Part shown: in pieces, positions 1-11,081 of the stretch
Position numbering within the stretch: position 1 is the stretch's first letter
How the letters are laid out: every line of letters begins with the position of its first letter
Notes under the pieces: model-generated
Databases searched by the model: none
What the model was told of the DNA's origin: nothing
What the model saw: only the letters and a program-made list of their open reading frames with translations
Made by a program: the position numbers and the translations under genes
Source: JAHFDS01 sp964593795
GTDB taxonomy: Bacteria; Myxococcota_A; Polyangia; JAHFDS01
Assembly (NCBI GenBank): GCA_964593795.1
Contig: CAZQJC010000221.1
Coordinates: 1-64,000, forward strand
DNA length: 64,000 nt
Direction of reading: 5' to 3'

Positions 1-153
1 GGGCCGCTCGTCGGACCAGCTGGAAGCCTGGGGAATCCCGGACGGGCAGCACCAGGTGTCTCGTTGGCTCGCGCTCCGCGCTCGCGAGTGCCGCCTCCAC
101 CACGGTCCCATGTCGCCCTCCAGGTGCAAAACCGGTCGAACTTCTGACGAGCG
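1..153. other. Left edge of window, no gene recognised
   Basis: No family signature was recognised here. All three plus-strand frames stay open for most of this stretch, as is common in such GC-rich DNA. One of them (from base 2) runs to a TAG at 158-160, inside the adjacent inverted repeat, and might be the tail of a gene lying outside the window. It cannot be assigned. Confidence 0.3.
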
Positions 154-265
154 CCACTAGGAGGCTGTCGCAGTAATGCGGATCAACGCAAGCCGTTGGG
201 GCCGGATCCGGATCCAAGATCGACAGGTGGTAGACATTTCGATTACCGCGACAGGCTCCTAGTGG
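154..265. repeat. 112-bp element with 24-bp terminal inverted repeats (MITE-like or long hairpin)
   Basis: Bases 154-177 and 242-265 are inverted copies matching at 22 of 24 positions; the mismatches are at 164/255 and 172/247. The 64-bp centre contains a short GGATCC-type repeat and no gene. Ends of this length on a roughly 110-bp unit are typical of miniature inverted-repeat elements or solo insertion-sequence ends. A convincing target-site duplication is not visible, so a strong hairpin between transcription units is the alternative. The inverted repeat itself is certain; the interpretation is not. Confidence 0.6.
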
Positions 266-320
266 TCGCACGGGTCGCGCCGTCGCGCAGGGGCGGAGGA
301 GGATCACGGAGTGGGGGGGG

Positions 321-376
321 AAAAAGGAGGTCGCGGGGTCCCCGGGAGGGAGGGGGGGGACGGAGACCCCGCGACC
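321..376 (-). terminator. Intrinsic terminator of the small minus-strand gene
   Basis: Read on the minus strand, a perfect 12-bp stem (376-365 pairing with 340-329) is followed after three bases by a run of five T (325-321). It begins six bases after the TGA of the small gene at 382-558. The loop and the 3' flank are made of long C runs (G runs on the plus strand). The perfect GC-rich stem, the U-run and the position directly behind a stop codon all fit a Rho-independent terminator, and they support the small gene as a real transcription unit. Confidence 0.75.
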
Positions 377-381
377 GGAGT

Positions 382-558
382 TCAGCTTCTGCGGAAGGCC
401 GCGCGGATCGCAGCGGCGCGCACGCGGTCGGCCACGGCGCGACGCGGGCTCTCGGCACCTCCACCGCGCGAGTCGCGCGCGGGCTGCTCGACGCTGGCCT
501 GAGCCGTGTGCGCGTCGTGAGGGGCTGCGTTGAGCTTGCCGAGCTTGATGGCCTTCAT
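382..558 (-). CDS. Small basic protein of unknown function, 58 aa
   Basis: The frame starts with ATG at 558 and ends with TGA at 384-382. The N-terminus is MKAIKLGKLN; a Gly/Ser/Arg-rich middle follows, then a basic Ala/Arg-rich C-terminal half that could form an amphipathic helix. No cysteines, signal peptide or membrane segment are seen. A weak Shine-Dalgarno-like GAGAG lies about 8-12 bases upstream, and a perfect -35-like TTGACA lies on this strand at 608-603, without a convincing -10. The main support is the intrinsic terminator starting six bases after the stop. No family was recognised; a small regulator, nucleic-acid-binding protein or peptide precursor are all possible. Confidence 0.5.
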   Translation of the reverse strand: MKAIKLGKLNAAPHDAHTAQASVEQPARDSRGGGAESPRRAVADRVRAAAIRAAFRRS

Positions 559-1001
559 CGTGTTCGTCTCTCGAGCGCCGCCTCGGCCGCGCTCTTGATT
601 CTTGTCAACCTGTCATTTCAACCTTCGTGCCGGACCTCGTTGTTACAGCGTCACGAGATCCGCGATGCCTTTTGGTGTGCGGGCTTGCTTTTGTGCGTGA
701 TTTGCCGGGTCTGGCTTGCCACGCGGCCGGACCACCCATGGCGAGGTGGCTAGCCACGTGGTCAGGAAAAACTGACCGCTGCGGCGGCGCGCCACACCGG
801 CGTCACGCACTCGCGTCTTTCCGTCGATCAAGCGCCTCGACGCGCAGGCTCCTTCGCTGGGCGCGAGGTGGTGCCGCGGCCTACATCGCGCAGCCGGGCA
901 TCGAGCTTGCGTTCTCTTGTATCTTCGCACTGCCGCTGTACGCTGGCGCAACCACGACGGGCCGACGCCCGGCACTCGCACCTCGAAGGTCCTCAGGAAA
1001 C
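559..1001. promoter_or_regulatory. Divergent upstream region of sucA and the small gene
   Basis: This 443-bp stretch holds no convincing gene; the open frames across it lack family signatures. It must carry the sucA promoter and that of the minus-strand small gene. A minus-strand TTGACA lies at 608-603. A cluster of palindromes at 730-777 is the clearest regulatory candidate. A ribosome binding site AGGAAA precedes the sucA ATG at 994-999. No clear -10/-35 pair for sucA could be fixed by eye. Confidence 0.4.
730..777. promoter_or_regulatory. Palindrome cluster upstream of sucA, possible operator
   Basis: Three nested or adjacent inverted repeats occur within 48 bp: a perfect 12-bp palindrome at 746-757 (GTGGCTAGCCAC), GACCAC at 730-735 pairing with GTGGTC at 758-763, and GGTCAG at 760-765 pairing with CTGACC at 772-777 across a GAAAAA loop. 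The cluster lies about 225 bp before the sucA start. Perfect short palindromes like this are typical of dimeric regulator sites. A hairpin within a leader transcript is also possible. Confidence 0.35.
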
Positions 1002-3770
1002 ATGTCGAACGATCTCCTCGTCCTGGCCCAGAACCTCCAACTCGTCGACGAGATGTACGCGCGGTACCAGGCGGACCCGTCGTCCCTGGACCCGGCCTGG
1101 CGCCGCCTCTTCGCAGACGGCACGATGCCGCACACGAACGGCCACGCGCAGCGTCCCCTCGTCAATGGCTTCGGCGGCTCGAGCGCCGCGGACGAGGCGC
1201 TCATCAGCGCGCGCGCCGTCGCGGCCTGGAACCTCGTCAACGCCTACCGCGTGCGCGGCCACCTCGCCGCGGAGGTCGATCCGCTCGGGCTCCTCGAGCG
1301 GCCGACGTTCCCCGAGCTCATGCCGGAGACGTACGGCTTCACCAAGGAGGACCTCGGCACGATGGTCCAGGCGGGCGGGTTCTTCGGCCTCGAGCAGGCG
1401 CCGCTCGGCGAGATCGTCGCGCGCTGCCGCGAGGCGTACTGCGGGACCATCGGCATCGAGTTCATGCACATCCGCGACGCGGAGCGCCGCGAGTTCCTCG
1501 AGGAGCAGATGGAGACCCGCGCGGCCTACCGCGCGCTGGATCGCGAGACCAAGCTCGGGGTGCTGTCGGACCTCGTGGGCGCAGAAGAATTCGAGCAGTT
1601 CGTCCACCGCAAGTACCCCGGCACCAAGCGCTTCTCGCTCGAGGGCGCCGAGACCACGATCCCGATGCTGAACCTCGCCCTCGAGCACGCGTGCCGGCTC
1701 GGGTGCATCGAGGCCGTCATCGGCATGGCGCACCGCGGCCGGCTGACCGTGCTCACGCACGTCATGCAGAAGAAGGCGCGCGACGTGTTCATGGAGTTCG
1801 AGGACATCCCCTCGGGCGCGTCGATGGCGGGCGGCGACGTCAAGTACCACCTCGGCTACTCGACCGATCGCGTGGACCGCGCCGGCCGGCGCATCCACGT
1901 GTCGCTGGCGTTCAACCCGAGCCACCTCGAGGCGGTCAACCCCGTCGTCATCGGGCGCGTGCGCGCCAAGCAGCGCCGCTTCCGCGACTGGGACCACCAG
2001 CAGGTGCTCGGCATCCTCATCCACGGGGACGCGGCGTTCGCCGGCCAGGGCCTCGTCGCCGAGACGCTGAACCTGTCGGAGATCCACGGCTACCGGACGG
2101 GCGGCACGCTCCACTTCGTCATCAACAACCAGATCGGCTTCACCGCGACGCCGCACGAGTCCCGCTCGACGACGTACTGCACCGACATCGCGAAGATGAT
2201 CCAGGTGCCGATCTTCCACGTCAACGGCGAGGACCCGGACGCCTGCGCGGCGGTCATGCAGATGGCGATGGAGTACCGCGCGAGGTTCCACACCGACGTG
2301 GTGGTGGACATGTACTGCTACCGGCGCTTCGGTCACAACGAGATGGACGAGCCGGGCTTCACGCAGCCGGTGATGTACCGGATCATCCAGGCCAAGAAGC
2401 ACATCCCCGAGATCTACGGGCAGCGCCTGGTCGAAAAGGGCGTGATCACGAGCGAGCACCTCGCCGAGCTGCGGGCGCGCATCGCGGCGCAGTACGAAAA
2501 GGAGCTCGAGATCGCGCGGGCCGCGGAGCTGCGGCCGCCCATCGAGGCCCACGGCGGCGTGTGGGGGCCCTACAAGGGCGGCCCGGACGCGACGGTGCCG
2601 GACGTCGAGACGGGCGTCCCGCGCGAGCGGCTCGAGGAGATCACGCGCCGCGCGACGAGCGTCCCCGAGGGCTTCCACGCGCACAACAAGGTGCTGCGCC
2701 TGCTCCAGCAGCGCGAGGAGATGGGCACCGGCAAGCGCCCGCTCGACTGGGCGATGGGCGAGCTCCTCGCCTACGGGTCGCTCCTGTGGGACGGCACGCT
2801 CGTGCGCCTGTCGGGGCAGGACTCGGGGCGCGGGACGTTCTCGCAGCGCCACGCGATCCTCGTGGACCAGGACGACGGCCGCGAGTACGTGCCGCTCAAG
2901 AACATCCGGCCGGGGCAGGCGGAGTTCCTGATCTACGACTCGCCGCTGTCGGAGGCCGGCTGCCTCGGCTTCGAGTTCGGATACTCGCTCGACTACCCGG
3001 ACGCGCTCGTGATCTGGGAGGCGCAGTTCGGGGACTTCGTCAACGGCGCGCAGGTCATCATCGACCAGTTCCTCGCGTCGTCCGAGGAGAAGTGGCGGCG
3101 CATCTGCGGCCTGACGCTCCTTCTGCCGCACGGCTACGAGGGGCAGGGGCCGGAGCACTCGAGCGCGCGCCTCGAGCGCTTCCTCAAGCTGTGCGCCGAG
3201 GACAACTGGCAGGTCTGCCAGCCGTCCACGCCCGCGCAGATCTTCCACCTCATGCGCCGGCAGGTCGTGCGGCCGTGGCGAAAGCCCCTCGTGGTGCTGA
3301 CGCCGAAGAGCCTGCTGCGCCTGCCCGAGGCCGTGAGCGACCTCCAGGAGCTGACGACCGGACGCTTCGCCAAGGTGCTCGGGGACGCGGCTGCGCCGCC
3401 GGCGGGCGACGTCAAGCGGGTCATCCTGTGCTCGGGGCGCGTCTACTACGACCTCGTCGCGGCGCGGAAGAAGCGGGACGACAAGCGCACCGCGATCCTG
3501 CGGGCGGAGCAGCTCTATCCGTGGCCGGCCGACGAGCTGAGCCGGGCGCTGGCCGCCTTCCCGCAGGCGACGGAGCTCGTGTGGGTGCAGGACGAGCCGC
3601 GCAACATGGGCGCCTGGAGCTTCGTGGCCCCGAGGCTGCGGCGGCTCTTCCAGCAGGGCCCGGTGCTCGGCGTGACCCGCCGGGAGAGCGCCAGCCCGGC
3701 GACCGGCTCGCACCGGCAGCACGTCGAAGAGCAGCGCTCGCTGCTCGCGGAGGCGTTCGGCGGGCTATAG
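1002..3770 (+). CDS. sucA: 2-oxoglutarate dehydrogenase E1 component
   Basis: Thiamine-diphosphate-dependent E1 subunit of the 2-oxoglutarate dehydrogenase complex of the TCA cycle, 922 aa, the usual length for this family. The N-terminal subunit-binding segment is present. MAHRGR near residue 241 and GDAAFAGQG near 343 mark the cofactor pocket; the HFVINNQIGF segment follows, and the C-terminal transketolase-like half is intact. The frame is open upstream to 627, but the ATG at 1002 has AGGAAA in front and starts the conserved N-terminus. No sucB or lpd follows; folK begins seven bases after the stop, so E2 and E3 must be encoded elsewhere. Confidence 0.97.
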   Translation: MSNDLLVLAQNLQLVDEMYARYQADPSSLDPAWRRLFADGTMPHTNGHAQRPLVNGFGGSSAADEALISARAVAAWNLVNAYRVRGHLAAEVDPLGLLERPTFPELMPETYGFTKEDLGTMVQAGGFFGLEQAPLGEIVARCREAYCGTIGIEFMHIRDAERREFLEEQMETRAAYRALDRETKLGVLSDLVGAEEFEQFVHRKYPGTKRFSLEGAETTIPMLNLALEHACRLGCIEAVIGMAHRGRLTVLTHVMQKKARDVFMEFEDIPSGASMAGGDVKYHLGYSTDRVDRAGRRIHVSLAFNPSHLEAVNPVVIGRVRAKQRRFRDWDHQQVLGILIHGDAAFAGQGLVAETLNLSEIHGYRTGGTLHFVINNQIGFTATPHESRSTTYCTDIAKMIQVPIFHVNGEDPDACAAVMQMAMEYRARFHTDVVVDMYCYRRFGHNEMDEPGFTQPVMYRIIQAKKHIPEIYGQRLVEKGVITSEHLAELRARIAAQYEKELEIARAAELRPPIEAHGGVWGPYKGGPDATVPDVETGVPRERLEEITRRATSVPEGFHAHNKVLRLLQQREEMGTGKRPLDWAMGELLAYGSLLWDGTLVRLSGQDSGRGTFSQRHAILVDQDDGREYVPLKNIRPGQAEFLIYDSPLSEAGCLGFEFGYSLDYPDALVIWEAQFGDFVNGAQVIIDQFLASSEEKWRRICGLTLLLPHGYEGQGPEHSSARLERFLKLCAEDNWQVCQPSTPAQIFHLMRRQVVRPWRKPLVVLTPKSLLRLPEAVSDLQELTTGRFAKVLGDAAAPPAGDVKRVILCSGRVYYDLVAARKKRDDKRTAILRAEQLYPWPADELSRALAAFPQATELVWVQDEPRNMGAWSFVAPRLRRLFQQGPVLGVTRRESASPATGSHRQHVEEQRSLLAEAFGGL

Positions 3771-3777
3771 TTCGGGC

Positions 3778-4298
3778 ATGTCTGCCCCGGCCGCAAGGCC
3801 CATGCGCGCCGCCCTCGCGTACGTGGGGCTCGGTGCGAACCTCGCCGACCGCGTGGGGCAGCTCCGCAGGGCGGCCGTGGCGCTCGACGGCGCGCCGCGC
3901 ACGCGGGTGCGCAGGCGCTCGTCGATCTACGAGACGGCGCCCGTCGGCGGGCCGCCGCAGGGGCGGTATCTGAACGCGGTGCTCGAGCTCGAGACGCAGC
4001 TCGCGCCGCTGGCCCTGCTCGAGCAGTGCCTGGCCATCGAGGGCTCGCTCGGGCGGACGCGCACGGGGGGCCGCGACGAGCCGCGGCCGATCGACCTCGA
4101 CATCCTGCTCTACGGCGACGAGGTGATCGCGGAGCGCCGGCTCGTCGTCCCGCACGGCCGCCTCCACGAGCGCGCGTTCGCGCTCGTGCCCCTCGTCGAG
4201 ATCGAACCGAACATCGAGCACCCGGCGCTGGGCCGGCAGGCCGCCACGCTGCTGCGGCGGCTACCGGCCACTTCCGTCGTACGCACCGAGGAGACGTG

Positions 4299-4302
<4 letters not shown>
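3778..4302 (+). CDS. folK: HPPK, 6-hydroxymethyl-7,8-dihydropterin pyrophosphokinase
   Basis: Transfers pyrophosphate from ATP to 6-hydroxymethyl-dihydropterin in folate synthesis. The 174-aa protein has the family pattern: GLGANL near the N-terminus, SSIYETAPVGG, the NAVLELET strand, and the signature PRPIDLDILLYGDE in the middle, followed by VPHGRLHERAFALVPL. The first residues (SAPAARP) are poorly conserved, so translation might begin at the internal Met eight residues on. It lies between sucA (seven-base gap) and the activator gene, whose GTG overlaps its TGA, so the three are probably co-transcribed. Confidence 0.95.
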
Positions 4303-5666
<1,364 letters not shown>

Positions 5667-5688
5667 GACGGAGCCGGGGGGAACAAGG

Positions 5689-5800
5689 AACAGGGGATAG
5701 AACAACAGGCAACACGGAACACGGAACGCCGGACTCGCGCGCGGCCTCCGCACATTCCGTGGTCCTTGTTGGTCTGTTGCCTGTTGATCTATTCCCTGTT
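5689..5800. repeat. Long inverted repeat between convergent genes
   Basis: Bases 5689-5713 and 5776-5800 are inverted copies matching at 23 of 25 positions, separated by 62 bp that also hold CACGGAAC-type repeats. The element is clearly less GC-rich than its surroundings and fills most of the gap between two convergent genes. It could serve as a bidirectional terminator, although no T-run follows either arm, or be a dispersed intergenic repeat. Confidence 0.7.
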
Positions 5801-5826
5801 CACGCCGTGCAGGCGTGTCGGGGCTG

Positions 5827-6429
5827 TCAGCCGCCGCAGGGGGCGGGGGGCTTCTTGTCGCAGTCGAGGTCCTTGGGGCCGCCGCAGGGCTCGGGGGCGC
5901 CGGGGCGGACCTGCGGGTCCATGTCGTCGCAGTCAGGGCCCTCGAAGACCTGACCGCCGCCGAGGTCGATGAGGCCGGCCGAGCCGTCCTGGTCGCCGTC
6001 CACGGCGCGCAGCATCTCGATCGTCACGGGGGCGCGGACGCCGGCGGTCACCGTGGTCTGGCCGCAGCCGACCGCGCGCACGGCCCCGGCGCCGACGGAG
6101 CTCGGGAAGGCCTCGACGTAGACGACCTTGGGGCCGGGCTGCAGGTCGATGGCGAACGTCTCGCCGGGCGCGCGCGTCTGCTCGATCTCGCGGACGAGGC
6201 CCACCGGCGACTGCTGCCGCTCGATGAAGTCGGAGCAGCCGAGCGCGGTGCCGTCGGCGCGCGTGGCGGTGAAGACCGAGAGGCGCACCGACTGCAGATC
6301 GGTGGAGGGCACGCCGAGGGGCGGACGAAGGAAGAGGGCGAGGTGCGCGGGCGGCGGCGCGAGGGCCGCGTCGCAGGAGAGGAGCGGCGCGGAGAGGAGC
6401 AGCCAGAGGACGGCCCGCGAGCGCGTCAT
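5827..6429 (-). CDS. Lipoprotein with MopE-like Asp/Cys repeat
   Basis: A 200-aa protein beginning with a lipoprotein signal: a hydrophobic segment, then LLSC as lipobox, so the mature protein should start at Cys19 and be membrane-anchored. The middle is a beta-rich domain with no family recognised. The C-terminus holds DGDQDGSAG and then PDCDDMDPQVRPGAPEPCGG, a pattern like the metal-binding motif of MopE-type proteins, repeated partially as DLDCDKKPPAPCGG. Surface exposure and metal binding are inferences. The ATG overlaps the TGA of the upstream secreted-protein gene by four bases, so the two are translated together. Confidence 0.75.
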   Translation of the reverse strand: MTRSRAVLWLLLSAPLLSCDAALAPPPAHLALFLRPPLGVPSTDLQSVRLSVFTATRADGTALGCSDFIERQQSPVGLVREIEQTRAPGETFAIDLQPGPKVVYVEAFPSSVGAGAVRAVGCGQTTVTAGVRAPVTIEMLRAVDGDQDGSAGLIDLGGGQVFEGPDCDDMDPQVRPGAPEPCGGPKDLDCDKKPPAPCGG

Positions 6430-7319
6430 CGGCAGGGCCTGTCGTCGAAGCGGACGCACACGTCGAGGCCGCCGGGCCCGTTCATCATCATGCCGGGGCC
6501 GGGCGACGACGACCCGCGGGCGCCGATCACGATCGCGGTCACGGCGCCGGCGGCCAGGATCGCGAGGCCCGCCCATAGCCAGGTGCGCGAGGAGGCGACC
6601 GGGGCAGGAGGGGGAGTCGGAGGCGGCGGGGGCGGCGCCACGACGATGGCGGTCGAAGGGGCGTAGAGCGGCACGCGCGCGGGGGCGGCCTCGGTGCCGA
6701 AGGTCGCGAGCGGGACCTCGCCGGCGCGCGCCTCGAGCACGTACTCGAGCGCGGCGCCGGGCTCGAAGGCGCTCGGCGTGGCCACGCGCCCGACGAAGCG
6801 GTCGCCCTCGCGAACCATCCGGATAGGCAGATAGGTCTGCTCGTCCGAGAGGCGCACCTGCGCGACCACGCGGTCGGCCCGCGTGCCCACGCCCGTGATC
6901 CGCGCCACGAGCTCGAGGGGCTGGCCTCCGGCCACGCGCGCGGCCGGCGTGTGGTCGAAGCCGACCTGGAAAAAAGCGCGCTTGCGGTCGTCGAAGAAGG
7001 CGCGGGCCTTGGGGCCGTGCTCGCCGGGTACGCGGGCGTCGGGGTCGAGGGCGAGGGCCCCCACCCAGGCCCGGCCCGCGCGCGCCTCGTCGCCGAGCAG
7101 GTAGTACGCGACGGAGAGCTGCCGGTAGACCGGCGCGAGCTCGTGCGCCGAGGAGAACGGGCCGCGGAAGCTGCGGAGCGAGCCGAGGCCTCGGGAGACG
7201 GCCTCCTCGTAGCGGAGGTCACGGACGAGGGCCTCCATGCGCTGGGCGTCGTCGGCCGGCGCCGCGGCCGCCGGCAGGGCGCGGAGCACGAAGAGAAGGC
7301 CGAGGAAGAGGCGGGCCAC
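6426..7319 (-). CDS. Secreted or membrane-anchored protein of unknown function
   Basis: A 297-aa protein with an N-terminal signal peptide (hydrophobic residues 3-20, ending AAAA). Helical, TPR-like sequence follows to about residue 110, then a beta-rich domain, a Pro-rich linker (PPPPPPTPPPAP), one transmembrane helix near 247-266 and a short tail with two cysteines. This layout is common among myxobacterial envelope proteins near PEGA kinases. Translation starts at GTG 7319, only 41 bp from the divergent kinase gene. No enzymatic motif was recognised. Confidence 0.75.
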   Translation of the reverse strand: MARLFLGLLFVLRALPAAAAPADDAQRMEALVRDLRYEEAVSRGLGSLRSFRGPFSSAHELAPVYRQLSVAYYLLGDEARAGRAWVGALALDPDARVPGEHGPKARAFFDDRKRAFFQVGFDHTPAARVAGGQPLELVARITGVGTRADRVVAQVRLSDEQTYLPIRMVREGDRFVGRVATPSAFEPGAALEYVLEARAGEVPLATFGTEAAPARVPLYAPSTAIVVAPPPPPPTPPPAPVASSRTWLWAGLAILAAGAVTAIVIGARGSSSPGPGMMMNGPGGLDVCVRFDDRPCR

Positions 7320-7360
7320 CAGGCCCCGAGTATACTTTTGCCAGCGACGACGTCCCGCGA

Positions 7361-9091
7361 ATGCCGCTCGAAGTTCCGTTCGGCCGTTATGCGCTCCTGC
7401 AGCGGATCGCCGCCGGTGGGATGGCGGAGCTCTTCCTCGCGCGCCAGAAGGGGCTCGAGGGCTTCGAGAAGCTCTGCGCGATCAAGCGCATCCTGCCGTC
7501 CAAGAGCGGCGATCCGCGCTTCGTCGAGCTGTTCCTCGAGGAGGCCCGGCTCGCGGCGCGCCTGTCGCACCCGAACATCGCGCAGATCTACGACCTCGGC
7601 ATCGAGGGCGGCTCCTACTACCTCGCGATGGAGTTCGTGTCGGGGGAGAACCTCGGCACGCTGCAGCGGCGCGCGCTGCAGCTCGGCAAGTCGGTGCCGG
7701 TGCCGCTCGCGCTCAAGATCGCGAGCGACGTGTGCGAGGGGCTCTACTACGCGCACGAGATGAAGGACCCGCTCGGCCGCGCGATGCGCGTCGTGCACTG
7801 CGACATCAGCCCGCAGAACATCCTCGTCTCGTACGACGGCACGGTGAAGCTCGTGGACTTCGGGATCGCGCGCGCGATGGCGCCGGGGTCCGGCGGCGCC
7901 GAGGCGCTCGAGCTGCGCGGCAAGGCGTCGTACATGGCGCCCGAGCAGATCAAGGGCGAGCCGCTCGACGGGACGACGGACCTCTTCGCGCTCGGGATCG
8001 TGCTCTACGAGCTCATCGCGTCGCGGCGCCTGTTCGCGCGGGCGGACGACGAGGCCGTGATGCGCGCGGTGCTCGACGATCCCATCCCGCCGCTCCGGCA
8101 CTTCGCGCCCGGGGTGCCGCCCTTGCTCGAGCGGGCGCTCGAGCGGGCGCTCTCCCGGCGACGCTCGGAGCGGTACGCCGACGCGCGCGCGCTGCAGCGC
8201 GACCTCGTCGAGGCGCTCTCGGACCAGGGGGGCCTGCCGACCGCGGCGGGGCTGCAGGCCTTCATGGGCGAGCTGTTCGGCGAGTCGCTGCGGGCTCGCA
8301 CCGTGGTCGATCAGACGCGCACGGCCGTGCTGCCGTACTCGGTCAGCGAGGCGCGGCAGGCGCTGCCCGAGGTGGGCACGGTGGTGGACGGCGTCGCGCG
8401 AGAGCGCAGGTCGAGCGCACCGGGGGGAACGCGCGCGGGGAGGCCGCTGCCCGTCGAGCCGACCGCGTCCCTGCGGCCGGGACAGGGGCGCCTCGGAGCG
8501 GCCGTCGCGCGCGAGGGCGCGCGCGGGTTCGAGGTTCGGTGCACGATCGACGCGGCGCCGGAGCTGCCCGCGGTGCCGCCGCCGCGCCGACCGAGGTGGG
8601 GGCCGGTGGCGGCGATCGGCGCGGGCGTCGCGCTCGCGGGGATCGCGACCGCCACCGTCCTCGTGCGCCGCGCCGAGGAGCCGCCGGTGGTGCCGCGCCT
8701 GCCGGGGCCCGAGGTGGTGCAGCTCCTGCCCTCGCAGAAAAAGCCGGTCGAGCCGCCCGCGCCGCCGCCCGTCGAGCCCGCGGTGGACCCGCCCGTGGAT
8801 CCCCCGGCGGACCCGCCGAAGCGGGCCGAGAAGCGCGCGCGCTCGGCGAGCCTGTCGGTCGCGACGCAGCCGTGGACGCGCGTGACGGTGGACGGTCGCA
8901 GCCTCGGGCCGACGCCCCTTCGCGACGCGCGCGTGCCGTCGGGCAAGCGCACGCTGACGCTCTCGAACCCGGAGCTGGGCCTCCACGTGACGACACGCGT
9001 GGTGCTGCCGGCCGACAGGAAGACCAGCCTGCGCATCCACCTCGAGCGGCGCGCCGGCCGCTGGGCGGTGGCCCGGCAGGTCAAGCTGTAG
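7361..9091 (+). CDS. Membrane Ser/Thr protein kinase with C-terminal PEGA domain
   Basis: A 576-aa Hanks-type kinase. The kinase domain spans residues 8-275: glycine loop IAAGGMAE, ATP-anchoring Lys42, catalytic loop HCDISPQN at 146-153 (HCD in place of HRD, common in kinases lacking RD-type activation), DFG at 166-168 and APE at 193-195. A low-complexity linker leads to one transmembrane helix (about 414-436), a Pro-rich stretch, and an extracytoplasmic PEGA domain near 498-560. It should pass an envelope signal to cytoplasmic targets. It is divergent from the secreted-protein/lipoprotein pair across 41 bp, which suggests a shared control region and perhaps a shared role. Confidence 0.93.
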   Translation: MPLEVPFGRYALLQRIAAGGMAELFLARQKGLEGFEKLCAIKRILPSKSGDPRFVELFLEEARLAARLSHPNIAQIYDLGIEGGSYYLAMEFVSGENLGTLQRRALQLGKSVPVPLALKIASDVCEGLYYAHEMKDPLGRAMRVVHCDISPQNILVSYDGTVKLVDFGIARAMAPGSGGAEALELRGKASYMAPEQIKGEPLDGTTDLFALGIVLYELIASRRLFARADDEAVMRAVLDDPIPPLRHFAPGVPPLLERALERALSRRRSERYADARALQRDLVEALSDQGGLPTAAGLQAFMGELFGESLRARTVVDQTRTAVLPYSVSEARQALPEVGTVVDGVARERRSSAPGGTRAGRPLPVEPTASLRPGQGRLGAAVAREGARGFEVRCTIDAAPELPAVPPPRRPRWGPVAAIGAGVALAGIATATVLVRRAEEPPVVPRLPGPEVVQLLPSQKKPVEPPAPPPVEPAVDPPVDPPADPPKRAEKRARSASLSVATQPWTRVTVDGRSLGPTPLRDARVPSGKRTLTLSNPELGLHVTTRVVLPADRKTSLRIHLERRAGRWAVARQVKL

Positions 9092-9108
9092 CCCTTGAGC
9101 CGTTGCGA

Positions 9109-9177
9109 AACGTGGACGTCGCGAAGTGCCTGATTCGTCCCGAAACCGTCCACGTCCACGTCTACGTCCACGTTCAC
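9109..9177. repeat. Hexamer tandem repeat and inverted repeat between convergent genes
   Basis: Bases 9148-9177 are five copies of a GTCCAC-type hexamer with two single-base changes. A perfect 11-bp inverted repeat pairs 9109-9119 (AACGTGGACGT) with 9164-9174. The block lies between the convergent kinase and helicase genes and may form a transcription-ending hairpin. The spacing (44-base loop) and lack of a T-run make this uncertain; slippage-generated repeat DNA is the simpler reading. Confidence 0.6.
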
Positions 9178-9200
9178 GATCCGGACATCTGGAGCGGCCT

Positions 9201-11077
<1,877 letters not shown>

Positions 11078-11081
<4 letters not shown>

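Noticed and set aside
2..160. Open frame entering from the left edge and ending with TAG at 158-160
   Set aside because: No recognisable family and all three frames are open nearby; too short to call a partial gene.
313..359. Possible G-quadruplex on the plus strand
   Set aside because: Long G-runs are real (313-320, 352-359), but they fit as loop and flank of the minus-strand terminator; no separate function can be supported.
196..753. Plus-strand frame across the region before sucA
   Set aside because: Composition is dominated by Arg/Gly from G-runs, crosses the terminator and small gene on the other strand, and has no protein-like pattern.
627..1001. N-terminal extension of sucA
   Set aside because: The conserved E1 N-terminus starts at the ATG at 1002, which has a ribosome binding site; the extension has no family similarity.
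993..3722. 909-codon minus-strand frame opposite sucA, and similar long antisense frames elsewhere
   Set aside because: Typical mirror frames of GC-rich codons; rich in Arg/His/Val/Asp with no domain signature, and sucA is certain.
9148..9177. Possible CRISPR-like array
   Set aside because: The unit is only six bases with no spacers; it is a simple tandem repeat.
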